This document shows, piece by piece, positions 36,758 through 44,608 of a stretch of 64,000 nt of DNA. The notes under the pieces were generated by a model. That model made no database searches, was not told where the DNA came from, and was given only the letters and a program-made list of their open reading frames with translations. The stretch comes from Terriglobia bacterium. GTDB lineage: Bacteria; Acidobacteriota; Terriglobia; JAIQFV01. Within the stretch, counting starts at the first letter, position 1; the number at the start of each line of letters is the position of its first letter. The DNA lies in contig JAIQFV010000005.1 in NCBI GenBank assembly GCA_020073085.1, positions 163,297 through 227,296 on the forward strand. Direction: 5' to 3'. A program made the translations under genes and the position numbers.

Positions 36758-39082
36758 ATGGATGAAGCCATCGAAGACAAACTCGTACCTCGCCATCGCG
36801 AGCCGACCGCGCTGGCCCGACGCTCGGAGCTGGAACCCTTGATGACGCCCTGGGAGGAGGAACCTCCCCCCAAGGTGCGCGACTTCTATCGGATCATCAA
36901 GAAACGCCGTTGGGTCGTTTTCACCGTGCTGGTCACCATGGTCACGGTCGTCACCATTTATTCCTTCAAGGCAACGCCGATTTATGAGGCCAAGGCGTTG
37001 GTGCAGATCGACCGGGAATCCCCCAATGTCGTCAGCTATAAGGATTTCGTGACGGAGAATGCGGACAGCGAACAGGTCGCGGTGCCGACCCAGGCCAAGG
37101 TACTGCAAAGCCGGACCCTGGCCCACCGCGTGATTGATCAACTGGATCTCCGACGCCACCCGATGTTCGATCCCGACCGGTCCCGGTCACCCTTTGACTT
37201 CCTTAAATCCCCCGATAAGAAAACCACTCCGTCCACGGTCAAAACGGCCAGTGATGAGGAAGATGTAAAGAAGGAGTCGCTGGTGGTGGACCAATTTCTA
37301 AGACAGCTTGACGTGAAACCCCAGCGGAGCAGCCGGGTGATTGAGGTCTCCTTCAGTTCGCCGGACCCGGAACTGTCGGCCCGAATCACCAATGCGCTGA
37401 TCAATGGATTTATCGACCTCAATCTCGAATCGAAGTATGACGCCACCCTGAAAGCATCCGAGTGGCTTCTGAAGCAGTCCGTGGACCTGAAGGCGAAGGT
37501 GGAGAAAAGCGAAGAGGCGCTGGTCAATTACGCGCGCACCAACCAGATCATTTCCGTCGACGAGAAACAAAACATCGTAACCCAGAAACTCTCCAACCTG
37601 AATGAAGAGTTGACCAAGGCCCAGTCCGACCGCATCGCAAAGGAATCACTCTACCGCGAGATTCACTCTGCTGCGGGAGGAGATGTGAACCTGATTCGCG
37701 AGAATTCCTTGATCAAGACGCTTACCGAGCGCCAGGCCGACCTGGAACGTCAATACGCGGACCTGGCGGCCAAGTTTCAACCGGGTTGGCCGGCGGCACA
37801 GCAGATCAGGTCTCAACTCGAGGAATTGAAGAAACAAATCGCCTCCGAGACACAGCGCATCTTGAAGGGGATTGATGCCGATTATTTTACGGCTGTCAAA
37901 CGGGAACAGCTGCTCCAGAACGCCCTGGATCAGCAAAAACTGGAAGCCAACGCGCTGAATGAGAAATCGATTCAATACAACATTCTCAAACGTGAAGTCG
38001 ACACCAACAAGCAGCTCTACGAGGGACTCCTGCAACGACTCAAAGAAGCAGGAATATCGGCCGGGCTCAAATCCAGCAACATCCGGATCGTCGACCTGGC
38101 CGAAGTGCCCAAGGATGCCGTGAAGCCGAAAAAAGCAATGAACATCCTGTTGGGTTTGGTTGTAGGCCTGATCTTTGGTGTCGGAATGGCGTTCCTCCTG
38201 GAGTTCATGGATACCAGCCTTAAAACCCCCGATGAGGTGGAGCAGCTTCTCCGTCTGCCTTCGCTGGCACTGGTGCCGGCCCTTGTTCCTTCGACCTCAC
38301 AGAAGATGCTGGCAGGCCGACAGAGTCTGTCTGGCCGGAATGGAAGCCCTCACGAAAGGCGCCATGCCATCGATCTCATTTCCCAGACCGAGGCGAAATC
38401 CATCGTCTCCGAGGCCTTTCGCACCCTGCGCACCTCGGTGCTACTCTCCACCAATGGCCATCCGCCCCGGAGCATTCTGATCACGAGCGCCGGTCCCGGA
38501 GAAGGGAAGACCAGTACTGCCATCAACCTCGGCATCACCCTGGCGCAAATGGGGAGCCGGGTGCTGATCATCGACTGCGATATGCGCCGGCCCCGTCTCC
38601 ACCGGGTCTTCGAGATGCCGCCCGGGAATTCAGGCTTCAGCTCTTTCCTCTCGGGGAATGCGAAGCTGGTGCCCTTGATCGTGGAGACCGAGATTCCGAA
38701 TCTCTATGTCATTCCCGCCGGCATCACTCCTCCCAATCCATCGGAACTGATCGGGTCGGAAATCATGAGGCAATCGCTGGAGATGCTGTCGGCCCACTTT
38801 GACCACGTCATCCTGGACTCCCCTCCGGTCATGTCCGTGACTGACACCACGATCCTCTCCACCCTGGTCGATGGGGTCGTCCTGGTGGTTCAGGGGGGAA
38901 CCACGAATCGCGACGCGGCGGCACGCGCTGCCCAGCGGCTGCGCGATGTGGGCGCCCGCGTCTTCGGGACAGTCTTGAATAACGTCGACGTGAGTTCGGC
39001 GGACTACGATTACTACTATCACCAGTATTATTACTACTCCTACTATTCGGAAGAAAAAGAAAAGGACGGAAAGGCCGGGTAA
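36758..39082 (+). CDS. Wzc-type polysaccharide co-polymerase and tyrosine autokinase
   Basis: 774 residues in one chain: Wzz domain with TM1 (about 49-70), long periplasmic coiled coil (200-420), TM2 (about 465-485) and cytoplasmic BY-kinase domain. Walker A GPGEGKT at 579-585, Walker A' VLIIDCDMRRP and Walker B HVILDSPPV are intact. The tail carries a tyrosine cluster (YYYHQYYYYSYY), the autophosphorylation site whose cycling controls chain length and export. It would contact the Wza-type protein encoded upstream. A start at the ATG of 36758 is the only reasonable one in frame. The 345-base gap before it is filled by inverted repeat arrays. Confidence 0.95.
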   Translation: MDEAIEDKLVPRHREPTALARRSELEPLMTPWEEEPPPKVRDFYRIIKKRRWVVFTVLVTMVTVVTIYSFKATPIYEAKALVQIDRESPNVVSYKDFVTENADSEQVAVPTQAKVLQSRTLAHRVIDQLDLRRHPMFDPDRSRSPFDFLKSPDKKTTPSTVKTASDEEDVKKESLVVDQFLRQLDVKPQRSSRVIEVSFSSPDPELSARITNALINGFIDLNLESKYDATLKASEWLLKQSVDLKAKVEKSEEALVNYARTNQIISVDEKQNIVTQKLSNLNEELTKAQSDRIAKESLYREIHSAAGGDVNLIRENSLIKTLTERQADLERQYADLAAKFQPGWPAAQQIRSQLEELKKQIASETQRILKGIDADYFTAVKREQLLQNALDQQKLEANALNEKSIQYNILKREVDTNKQLYEGLLQRLKEAGISAGLKSSNIRIVDLAEVPKDAVKPKKAMNILLGLVVGLIFGVGMAFLLEFMDTSLKTPDEVEQLLRLPSLALVPALVPSTSQKMLAGRQSLSGRNGSPHERRHAIDLISQTEAKSIVSEAFRTLRTSVLLSTNGHPPRSILITSAGPGEGKTSTAINLGITLAQMGSRVLIIDCDMRRPRLHRVFEMPPGNSGFSSFLSGNAKLVPLIVETEIPNLYVIPAGITPPNPSELIGSEIMRQSLEMLSAHFDHVILDSPPVMSVTDTTILSTLVDGVVLVVQGGTTNRDAAARAAQRLRDVGARVFGTVLNNVDVSSADYDYYYHQYYYYSYYSEEKEKDGKAG

Positions 39083-39088
39083 TAAGTT

Positions 39089-39201
39089 CGGTCTATTCGG
39101 TCTCTCCAGTCTCTTCAGTCTGTCCAGTCTCTTCAGTCTGTCCGGTCTTTTCAGTCTGTTCGGTCTCTTCAGTCTGTTCGGTCTATTCGGCCTGTTCAGT
39201 C
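39089..39201 (-). repeat. 9-bp array, upstream arm of gap 3
   Basis: Twelve complete 9-mers (plus-strand forms CGGTCTATT, CAGTCTGTT, CGGTCTTTT and relatives) plus five bases, without indels, beginning 6 bases after the kinase stop. The last six units match, in the same order, the reverse complement of the array at 39675-39733 with only a handful of mismatches. The last units overlap the stop codon of the opposite-strand four-helix-bundle gene. Confidence 0.95.
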
Positions 39202-39573
39202 GAGGGGTTTTGGATGGCTTCGCAAATATCTGATCAGGGCGGAGATCATCTTTCCGGTTTTTCCGGAATATTGATAAGCATAACTGAATTGCTCCTCTGC
39301 GATGTATCCCTGATCCAAGGCAACATAGAGGTGACTCTTGACTTCAGAAGCTGAGGCCATAGCAATATAAAGGAATTGGACGAATTCCCGACCGGCGCGG
39401 CGTTGGAATCCTTCAGCGATATTGGCCATTATGGAAACCGAGGCTCGTCGCATTTGATCACGCAATCCAAAGTCGCGATGAATTCCACCGCTCTTTGTCA
39501 AACCATAAATGAGCTTTGTTAACTCTCTTGCCTCCTGCCAGCATTTTAGATCTTCAAATCTATGGACAGTCAT
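39196..39573 (-). CDS. Four-helix-bundle protein of the 23S rRNA intervening-sequence family
   Basis: 125 residues from the ATG at 39573, where the family usually starts (HRFEDLKCWQEARELTKLIY). Other conserved stretches: DFGLRDQMRRASVSIMANIAEG and EFVQFLYIAMASASEVKSHLY. Family members (S23/IVP) were first described inside intervening sequences of 23S rRNA genes; many others are scattered through genomes and their biochemical role is not established. Here it is inserted antisense in the exopolysaccharide operon between the kinase and TPR genes, bracketed by inverted 9-bp arrays; its stop codon lies inside one array. An extended start at 39618 is possible but not supported by the family. Confidence 0.88.
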   Translation of the reverse strand: MTVHRFEDLKCWQEARELTKLIYGLTKSGGIHRDFGLRDQMRRASVSIMANIAEGFQRRAGREFVQFLYIAMASASEVKSHLYVALDQGYIAEEQFSYAYQYSGKTGKMISALIRYLRSHPKPLD

Positions 39574-39674
39574 GTCAATTATCCAGGGGGAGTATTCTTG
39601 AAACGCTGGGGGACTCATAAGACATTACAACTCGTTGGCTCATTTTTGAATGCAATAACACCTGACCCTTCCCC

Positions 39675-39733
39675 GACCGAATGGACCGAACAGACTGACA
39701 AGACCGAATAGACTGAAAAGACCGAATTGACCG
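39675..39733 (+). repeat. 9-bp array, downstream arm of gap 3
   Basis: Six 9-mers (GACCGAATG, GACCGAACA, GACTGACAA, GACCGAATA, GACTGAAAA, GACCGAATT) and a partial one, ending 7 bases before the TTG start of the TPR protein gene. Inverted partner of 39089-39201. Confidence 0.92.
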
Positions 39734-39740
39734 CTTCCCC

Positions 39741-41225
39741 TTGTCTTTTCCCCTCAAAATTATCGTCTTTGCCGCCGTTTTGATTCTCTGCCTGACCCTC
39801 GCCTATTTCACAGTCCGGAATTACACTGTAGAGACACTCCTCGATAGAGCCCCCACCAAGAGCAACCTCCTGGATCTGGATCGAACCGCACCCGACAACC
39901 CGTTTGTCAACGCAGCCCTCGGCCGACTGTATCAATATTCCGGCGAGGATTACGACTTGCAGCAAGCCATCACGCGCTACCTTCGCGCCTCAGCGGCCAA
40001 CCCCTACGACTCCGGGACCTGGCAGAATCTGGCCAAAGCCTATGAGGCCTCGGGCCGTGTTGGAGACGCTGCTCGTGCGCTTCAAAATGCCACCGCAGCG
40101 GCGCCCTCCTCAACTGCAGCCCATTGGGCGATGGCCAATTTTCTTGTGCGAAACGCCTCCGATCCCACGCTCTTAACCGCAGGGCTCATGCCTTCAGTTG
40201 ATTCCACCGGCAGGGAGCCGACGACCAACCGGGTCGACCGAAGCAAGGAACAGATGGAAGGCCCCGCGAAGTTTGAAATCTCGCCACAACTCGAAGGGAT
40301 CCTTCTCGAAGAGCTTAAACGGACGACCGACCTTGATTCCGATTCACTGACAGATGCCTTGTCCCTGGCTTTCCGCGCGGGGATCGATCCCCGAATCACC
40401 TATCGGACCATCGTTCCCGGCGACGCGCCAGATCAATATGCTGCCATCAAGTGGTTCGCCGCCATGAAGGAGTGGGACACCGCTACCCTGGCGTGGGACA
40501 GCCTCTCGAATTCAGACAACCCCATCGAGATTCAGCAGACTATTCCTTACATTGATGCCCTCATCTTTAATGATCGCATTTCTGAAGCGACCGCGACGTG
40601 GTCGCGGGCACTCTCCCTCACCCACTATCTGGAAGCGACACTCTACCGGACCGCCCTCGATCCGATTGGTTCAGGGAACTATAGCCGGAACAATGGCATT
40701 ACTTCCGACCTCTCTCATTCAACCCAGAATCTCATCTTCAATCCCACCTTTTCGCGCGAGCCGCTCAATGGGGGCTTTGATTGGCGGATCTTCGATAGTC
40801 GCGAGGTCCCGATTCGTATCGACAAGCAGACCTTTCTCAAGAATCGCCGTTCCCTTCGAATTGAATTCACGGGCAGTTCAAATCAGGATTTTGCACAGGT
40901 GTATCAGTACGTTCCGGTCAGACCGTCGACCCCTTACGATTTTTCCGTCTGGCTCAAGACCCAGGGAATTAGTACTGATCATGGCCCCTATTTTGAAATC
41001 ATTGATATTCATCTTGCCGGCCAGAGTCCTCAATCCGCCGTGGTCCTCTTCCAAACGACGCAACTCTTGGGCGACAATGAGTGGACAGAACTGGACCAGC
41101 ACTTTACGACGGGACCTTCGACTCAACTTCTGGTTGTTCGTCTCCGTCGGTTCCCCTCAACTAAATTCGATAACCTCATCAAGGGACGGGTCTGGATCGG
41201 GAATGTGGTGCTTGTGGAGAAGTGA
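39741..41225 (+). CDS. Membrane-anchored TPR protein of exopolysaccharide locus
   Basis: About 494 residues. An in-frame stop lies at 39714-39716, so translation must start at the TTG (39741) or another non-ATG codon; no ribosome site is visible. N-terminal membrane anchor (IIVFAAVLILCLTLAYFTV, about 7-26), then TPR-type helices (NPFVNAALGRLYQYSGEDYDLQQAITRYLRA...; NPYDSGTWQNLAKAYEASGRVGDAARAL) to about 150, a poorly conserved helical middle, and a beta-rich C-terminal 150 residues resembling a carbohydrate-binding fold (FDWRIFDSREVPIR...LRIEFTGSS). Proteins of this layout commonly accompany Wzy polymerases. No enzyme motif was seen. Flanked by repeat arrays on both sides. Confidence 0.75.
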   Translation: MSFPLKIIVFAAVLILCLTLAYFTVRNYTVETLLDRAPTKSNLLDLDRTAPDNPFVNAALGRLYQYSGEDYDLQQAITRYLRASAANPYDSGTWQNLAKAYEASGRVGDAARALQNATAAAPSSTAAHWAMANFLVRNASDPTLLTAGLMPSVDSTGREPTTNRVDRSKEQMEGPAKFEISPQLEGILLEELKRTTDLDSDSLTDALSLAFRAGIDPRITYRTIVPGDAPDQYAAIKWFAAMKEWDTATLAWDSLSNSDNPIEIQQTIPYIDALIFNDRISEATATWSRALSLTHYLEATLYRTALDPIGSGNYSRNNGITSDLSHSTQNLIFNPTFSREPLNGGFDWRIFDSREVPIRIDKQTFLKNRRSLRIEFTGSSNQDFAQVYQYVPVRPSTPYDFSVWLKTQGISTDHGPYFEIIDIHLAGQSPQSAVVLFQTTQLLGDNEWTELDQHFTTGPSTQLLVVRLRRFPSTKFDNLIKGRVWIGNVVLVEK

Positions 41226-41227
41226 AA

Positions 41228-41276
41228 CGGTTTGTTCAGTCTGTTCGGTCTTTTCGGTCGTTCGGTCCATTCGGTC
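41228..41276 (-). repeat. 9-bp array, upstream arm of gap 4
   Basis: Plus-strand units CGGTTTGTT, CAGTCTGTT, CGGTCTTTT, an 8-base unit CGGTCGTT, CGGTCCATT and a partial, starting 2 bases after the TPR gene stop. The short unit is also present, inverted, in the partner array (GACCGAACGACCGAA), suggesting the arms were copied from each other. Confidence 0.9.
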
Positions 41277-41337
41277 AAGAGTGCGCCGGCTTTATGACGG
41301 ATCTGTTAAGTCTACGCTCCCGTCCCCTGGCCGAACC

Positions 41338-41402
41338 GACCGACTGACTCAACAGACCGAAAAGACTGAATAGACCGAACGACCGAATAGACCGTTTAGA
41401 CC
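41338..41402 (+). repeat. 9-bp array, downstream arm of gap 4
   Basis: Units GACTCAACA, GACCGAAAA, GACTGAATA, the 8-base GACCGAAC, GACCGAATA and GACCGTTTA, ending 9 bases before the ATG of the polymerase gene. Inverted partner of 41228-41276. Confidence 0.9.
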
Positions 41403-41411
41403 TAACCTCCC

Positions 41412-42995
41412 ATGCTTAAATTTGTCCAATACGGAATTCTGGTTGTACTCGTTGCCTCGCCCCTGGCGTTCGGCTCCGTCGAGCCTTGGGCCTATTCCTT
41501 GATCAATCTGGTGGGCCTCCTGCTCCTGCTTATTTGGGCCTGCAACCGCCTCATCGTGCCATCCCCGGAGAGATCTGCCAATCCAGACGGCATGAACGGC
41601 GGTCCGGTCGGGCCAATAGAAATGGCTGAGCGGCGCGGAGGTGACAGAGCCGCCCGACAAAAGGGCATAGCACTTTACCTGTTGGCTGCCTTTATCGGAC
41701 TGGTGGTTTTTCAGCTGATACCACTTCCGGTTTCTCTTGTCCGCCTGATTTCTCCTGCCCGTACCCATTTCATCGAAAAGCTCCATATGGTCAGCCCGAG
41801 CACTGTCCCATTGTCGGCAAACCCCTATTTGACTTCCATCGCCTTACTAAACCTCATCGGTCTGCTGGTCTATTTCTTCCTCCTCACACGTTTGATCGCT
41901 TCTTCGAGCGAACGGGTGACTATGCTGGACAGGCCTGACACTGAGACTGACCCAATGGCCGGGCTGAATGAACATCCGAGCCGATTCCGAGTTATCGCCA
42001 ACCATGTGTACCGCAAATCCCGTCACGTCGCAGTGAGGAATTTATTTTTGAAGAAACTCACTCTTGTAGTGATCGCCATGGGTTTTGTGGTGGCGTTGTT
42101 TGGAATCATTCAAAAGCTTTCCGGCACTCAGGAGATTTATTGGTTTCGAAGGCTTACCCACGGGGGCTCCCTCATGGGTCCGTTTGTGAATCGGGATCAC
42201 TTTGCGGGATATATTGAGATGAGCTTCGGCGTGACGCTGGGGCTCCTGCTTTTCCTGAAACGTAAGTCAGGTTATCGCTGGCTGTTGGGGTTGTCGGCGG
42301 TGTTGATGGGGGCAGCGATGCTTTACTCGGGATCCCGCGGGGGCGTCCTTTGTTTTCTCTTCGAACTGGTCTGTGCAGCAATACTCCTCTTCGCATTCCG
42401 GCCTGAAGGGTCACTTCGACTCAACAAACCTGAGAAACCGTCAACCTCAGGGCTTGTCATCCCCCTCCTGCTCATTGCGGTGATTCTCATGATTTCATGG
42501 ATTGGTCCGGAAGCGGTCCTGGGCCGGTTGAATGAAGACGCCTCGCAGAACGACCGTCTTCCCGTTTGGCGTGATACGTGGGCCATCGTCAAGAGTTTCC
42601 CCATCTTCGGCTCGGGCCTGGGAACATTCCGGAGTGTTTTTCCCCACTACCAATCGAAGGATTTTCCGGTCCAGTTCTTGCAGGCCCACAACGACTACCT
42701 GCAATTACTCTCGGAGACCGGAATTCTGGGAGCGGGCATGATCCTGATCGCGCTCGCGACACTCGGATACCGCCCGTTTCGCGAACGAAGGATTTCCTCC
42801 CGACAAATCCAATGGCCCGAACACCGGGAGCGGCGAGGCTCTCTCAAGGGGGGGCATCATTTCAACCGGGCGGTCCGACTGGGGGCCCTGATCGGGATTT
42901 GCGGGATGCTTCTCCATAGCTGTTTTGATTTTAATTTGCAGATCCCCTCAAATGCCCTGCTCTTTATAACTCTCTACGCCGTGGTGTCGAGTTGA
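41412..42995 (+). CDS. O-antigen ligase/Wzy-type polymerase (first)
   Basis: 527-residue inner-membrane protein with about 11-12 hydrophobic helices. The Wzy_C signature is clear: SGSRGGVLCF in the central helix and FGSGLGTFRSVFPHYQ...FLQAHNDYLQLLSETGILG in the large periplasmic loop. A polar insert near 160-205 is longer than usual. Family members either polymerise repeat units on undecaprenyl diphosphate or ligate them to an acceptor; the sequence alone does not say which. A second, unrelated polymerase is at 44609. There is no ribosome site; the repeat array ends 9 bases before the ATG. Confidence 0.87.
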   Translation: MLKFVQYGILVVLVASPLAFGSVEPWAYSLINLVGLLLLLIWACNRLIVPSPERSANPDGMNGGPVGPIEMAERRGGDRAARQKGIALYLLAAFIGLVVFQLIPLPVSLVRLISPARTHFIEKLHMVSPSTVPLSANPYLTSIALLNLIGLLVYFFLLTRLIASSSERVTMLDRPDTETDPMAGLNEHPSRFRVIANHVYRKSRHVAVRNLFLKKLTLVVIAMGFVVALFGIIQKLSGTQEIYWFRRLTHGGSLMGPFVNRDHFAGYIEMSFGVTLGLLLFLKRKSGYRWLLGLSAVLMGAAMLYSGSRGGVLCFLFELVCAAILLFAFRPEGSLRLNKPEKPSTSGLVIPLLLIAVILMISWIGPEAVLGRLNEDASQNDRLPVWRDTWAIVKSFPIFGSGLGTFRSVFPHYQSKDFPVQFLQAHNDYLQLLSETGILGAGMILIALATLGYRPFRERRISSRQIQWPEHRERRGSLKGGHHFNRAVRLGALIGICGMLLHSCFDFNLQIPSNALLFITLYAVVSS

Positions 42996-43112
42996 CAGGG
43001 ACAACAGAACCAACTCACGAACTGATGGATGGCACTGTTCTGACCAACTGACTGTTCTTCTCGCGATGGGAAAAAGACGCATCGCTCGACATCTCAAGTC
43101 AGGTCGCCTCAT

Positions 43113-44453
43113 TTGACTTATTGGAAACAACTGATAGGAATCGAGGGTGGCGATTCGCTGGCCTCCCCGGGCTTGCGCCTGAGGGCCGGTATCGCGTGGA
43201 ACTTCGTTGCAGTATTTTTCAATCAGGGCAGCACCCTCGCCATTAACATCGTGGTCGCCCGTTTGCTGGGGCGTGAAACCTTTGGCGAGTATGCCATGCT
43301 CTACAGCACCCTGGTGGTCATCTCGATCGTGGCGCAGCTGTCCACCGGATACACATCCACGAAATATGTCGCGGAGTTCCGAACCGTGGACAAGGAAAAG
43401 GCGGGGCGCCTTCTCACGCTGTGTTTTCTGGTCTCCGCCGTCTCGGCGGCCGTTGGCGCTTCTGCGTTGTTGTGGAGTTCATCCTGGATTGCCTCAGTGG
43501 TGTTGCGAGCCCCTCACCTGGTACTCGGGCTGAAAGTCGGGTCGGTTTTTTTATTTTTCTCGACCATCAACGGATATCAAATGGGGGCACTGGCGGGCCT
43601 GGAAGGATATCGAGGTTTGGCCAAGGCCGGTGTCGCCAGTGGACTGACCGCTCTCCTCGGTGTCTCACTCGGAGCTTACGCGTACGGTTTGAATGGAGCG
43701 ATGATCGGGCTCGCCCTGACCGCCCTTCTCCGGTGTCTTCTCCACAACGTGTGGCTGCGCCGGGAGCTGTCCCGGCAGGGATTCGGCCTGCGGTTCGATG
43801 GGCTGGGGAACGAGGGTGCCATCCTTTACCGGTTTGCGCTGCCGGTGGCCATCATGACGTATTTGTCGTTCCTGACAATATGGATCGCGAATCTGCTGCT
43901 GGTGCGGCGGCCGAACGGGTACGCCCAGATGGCACTCTATAGCGCTGCGACCAGCATTCGGCTGCTTGTGCTTTTCCTTCCCAATGTGATCAACAGCGTC
44001 GGATTGTCGGTCCTGAACAATGAAAGGGGAAAGGGTGACCTGCGCCGCTACCGGGAGGTATTTCGAGTCAATGTCACCATGATTTGTCTGGCTGTCCTCA
44101 TTCCGGCGATGGCGCTGGCGATTGGCGGGAACGTGGTCCTGGGTGTCTTTGGCCGGAGCTTTCACGAGGGCTACCCGGTTCTTGTCTTGCTGCTCCTCTC
44201 CACGATTCCGGAAGGCCTGAGCATGGGTCTATACCAGCTCATCCAGTCGCAGGAAAAAATGTGGCTCTCTTTTGCTCTCATTGTCGTTCCGAGAGAGATC
44301 GTGTTTGTGACGTTGGCTTATGCATTGACGAGGCAATACGGAGCGTTTGGTTTGGCGGGGGCCTATTTGATTGCCGTTACGCTCGGACTGGTGAGCCACT
44401 CCGCGATGGTTTTACAGCTCACTAAGAAACAAAACATAGCCGCCTTTGCATAG
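43113..44453 (+). CDS. Wzx-type oligosaccharide flippase
   Basis: 446 residues with about 12-14 transmembrane helices and the polysaccharide-synthase/MATE-like N-terminal pattern (AWNFVAVFFNQGSTLAINIVVARLLGRETFGEYAML), a glycine-rich loop and a charged loop after helix 6. It would flip the undecaprenyl-linked repeat unit to the periplasm for the Wzy polymerase. The only in-frame early start is TTG at 43113; no good ribosome site. The 117 bases before it show no 9-bp array, so the array pattern stops after the first polymerase. Confidence 0.88.
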   Translation: MTYWKQLIGIEGGDSLASPGLRLRAGIAWNFVAVFFNQGSTLAINIVVARLLGRETFGEYAMLYSTLVVISIVAQLSTGYTSTKYVAEFRTVDKEKAGRLLTLCFLVSAVSAAVGASALLWSSSWIASVVLRAPHLVLGLKVGSVFLFFSTINGYQMGALAGLEGYRGLAKAGVASGLTALLGVSLGAYAYGLNGAMIGLALTALLRCLLHNVWLRRELSRQGFGLRFDGLGNEGAILYRFALPVAIMTYLSFLTIWIANLLLVRRPNGYAQMALYSAATSIRLLVLFLPNVINSVGLSVLNNERGKGDLRRYREVFRVNVTMICLAVLIPAMALAIGGNVVLGVFGRSFHEGYPVLVLLLLSTIPEGLSMGLYQLIQSQEKMWLSFALIVVPREIVFVTLAYALTRQYGAFGLAGAYLIAVTLGLVSHSAMVLQLTKKQNIAAFA

Positions 44454-44608
44454 GGGGAGTTGGTCGCCTCCATTGGGATGATCGACGGAGGCTGATTCGG
44501 AAAGCGGGGTCGGGTTGAGCAAGACAGACTTGGTTGTTGAGTGCCTGCATGTGGAGCTTATCGAGAAGACACCCCTCAGAAGAACGGTTGGCCATTGAAA
44601 GGAGATAA

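Noticed and set aside
39089..39201. CRISPR-like array
   Set aside because: Units are 9 bp and contiguous with no spacers; no cas genes in the window.
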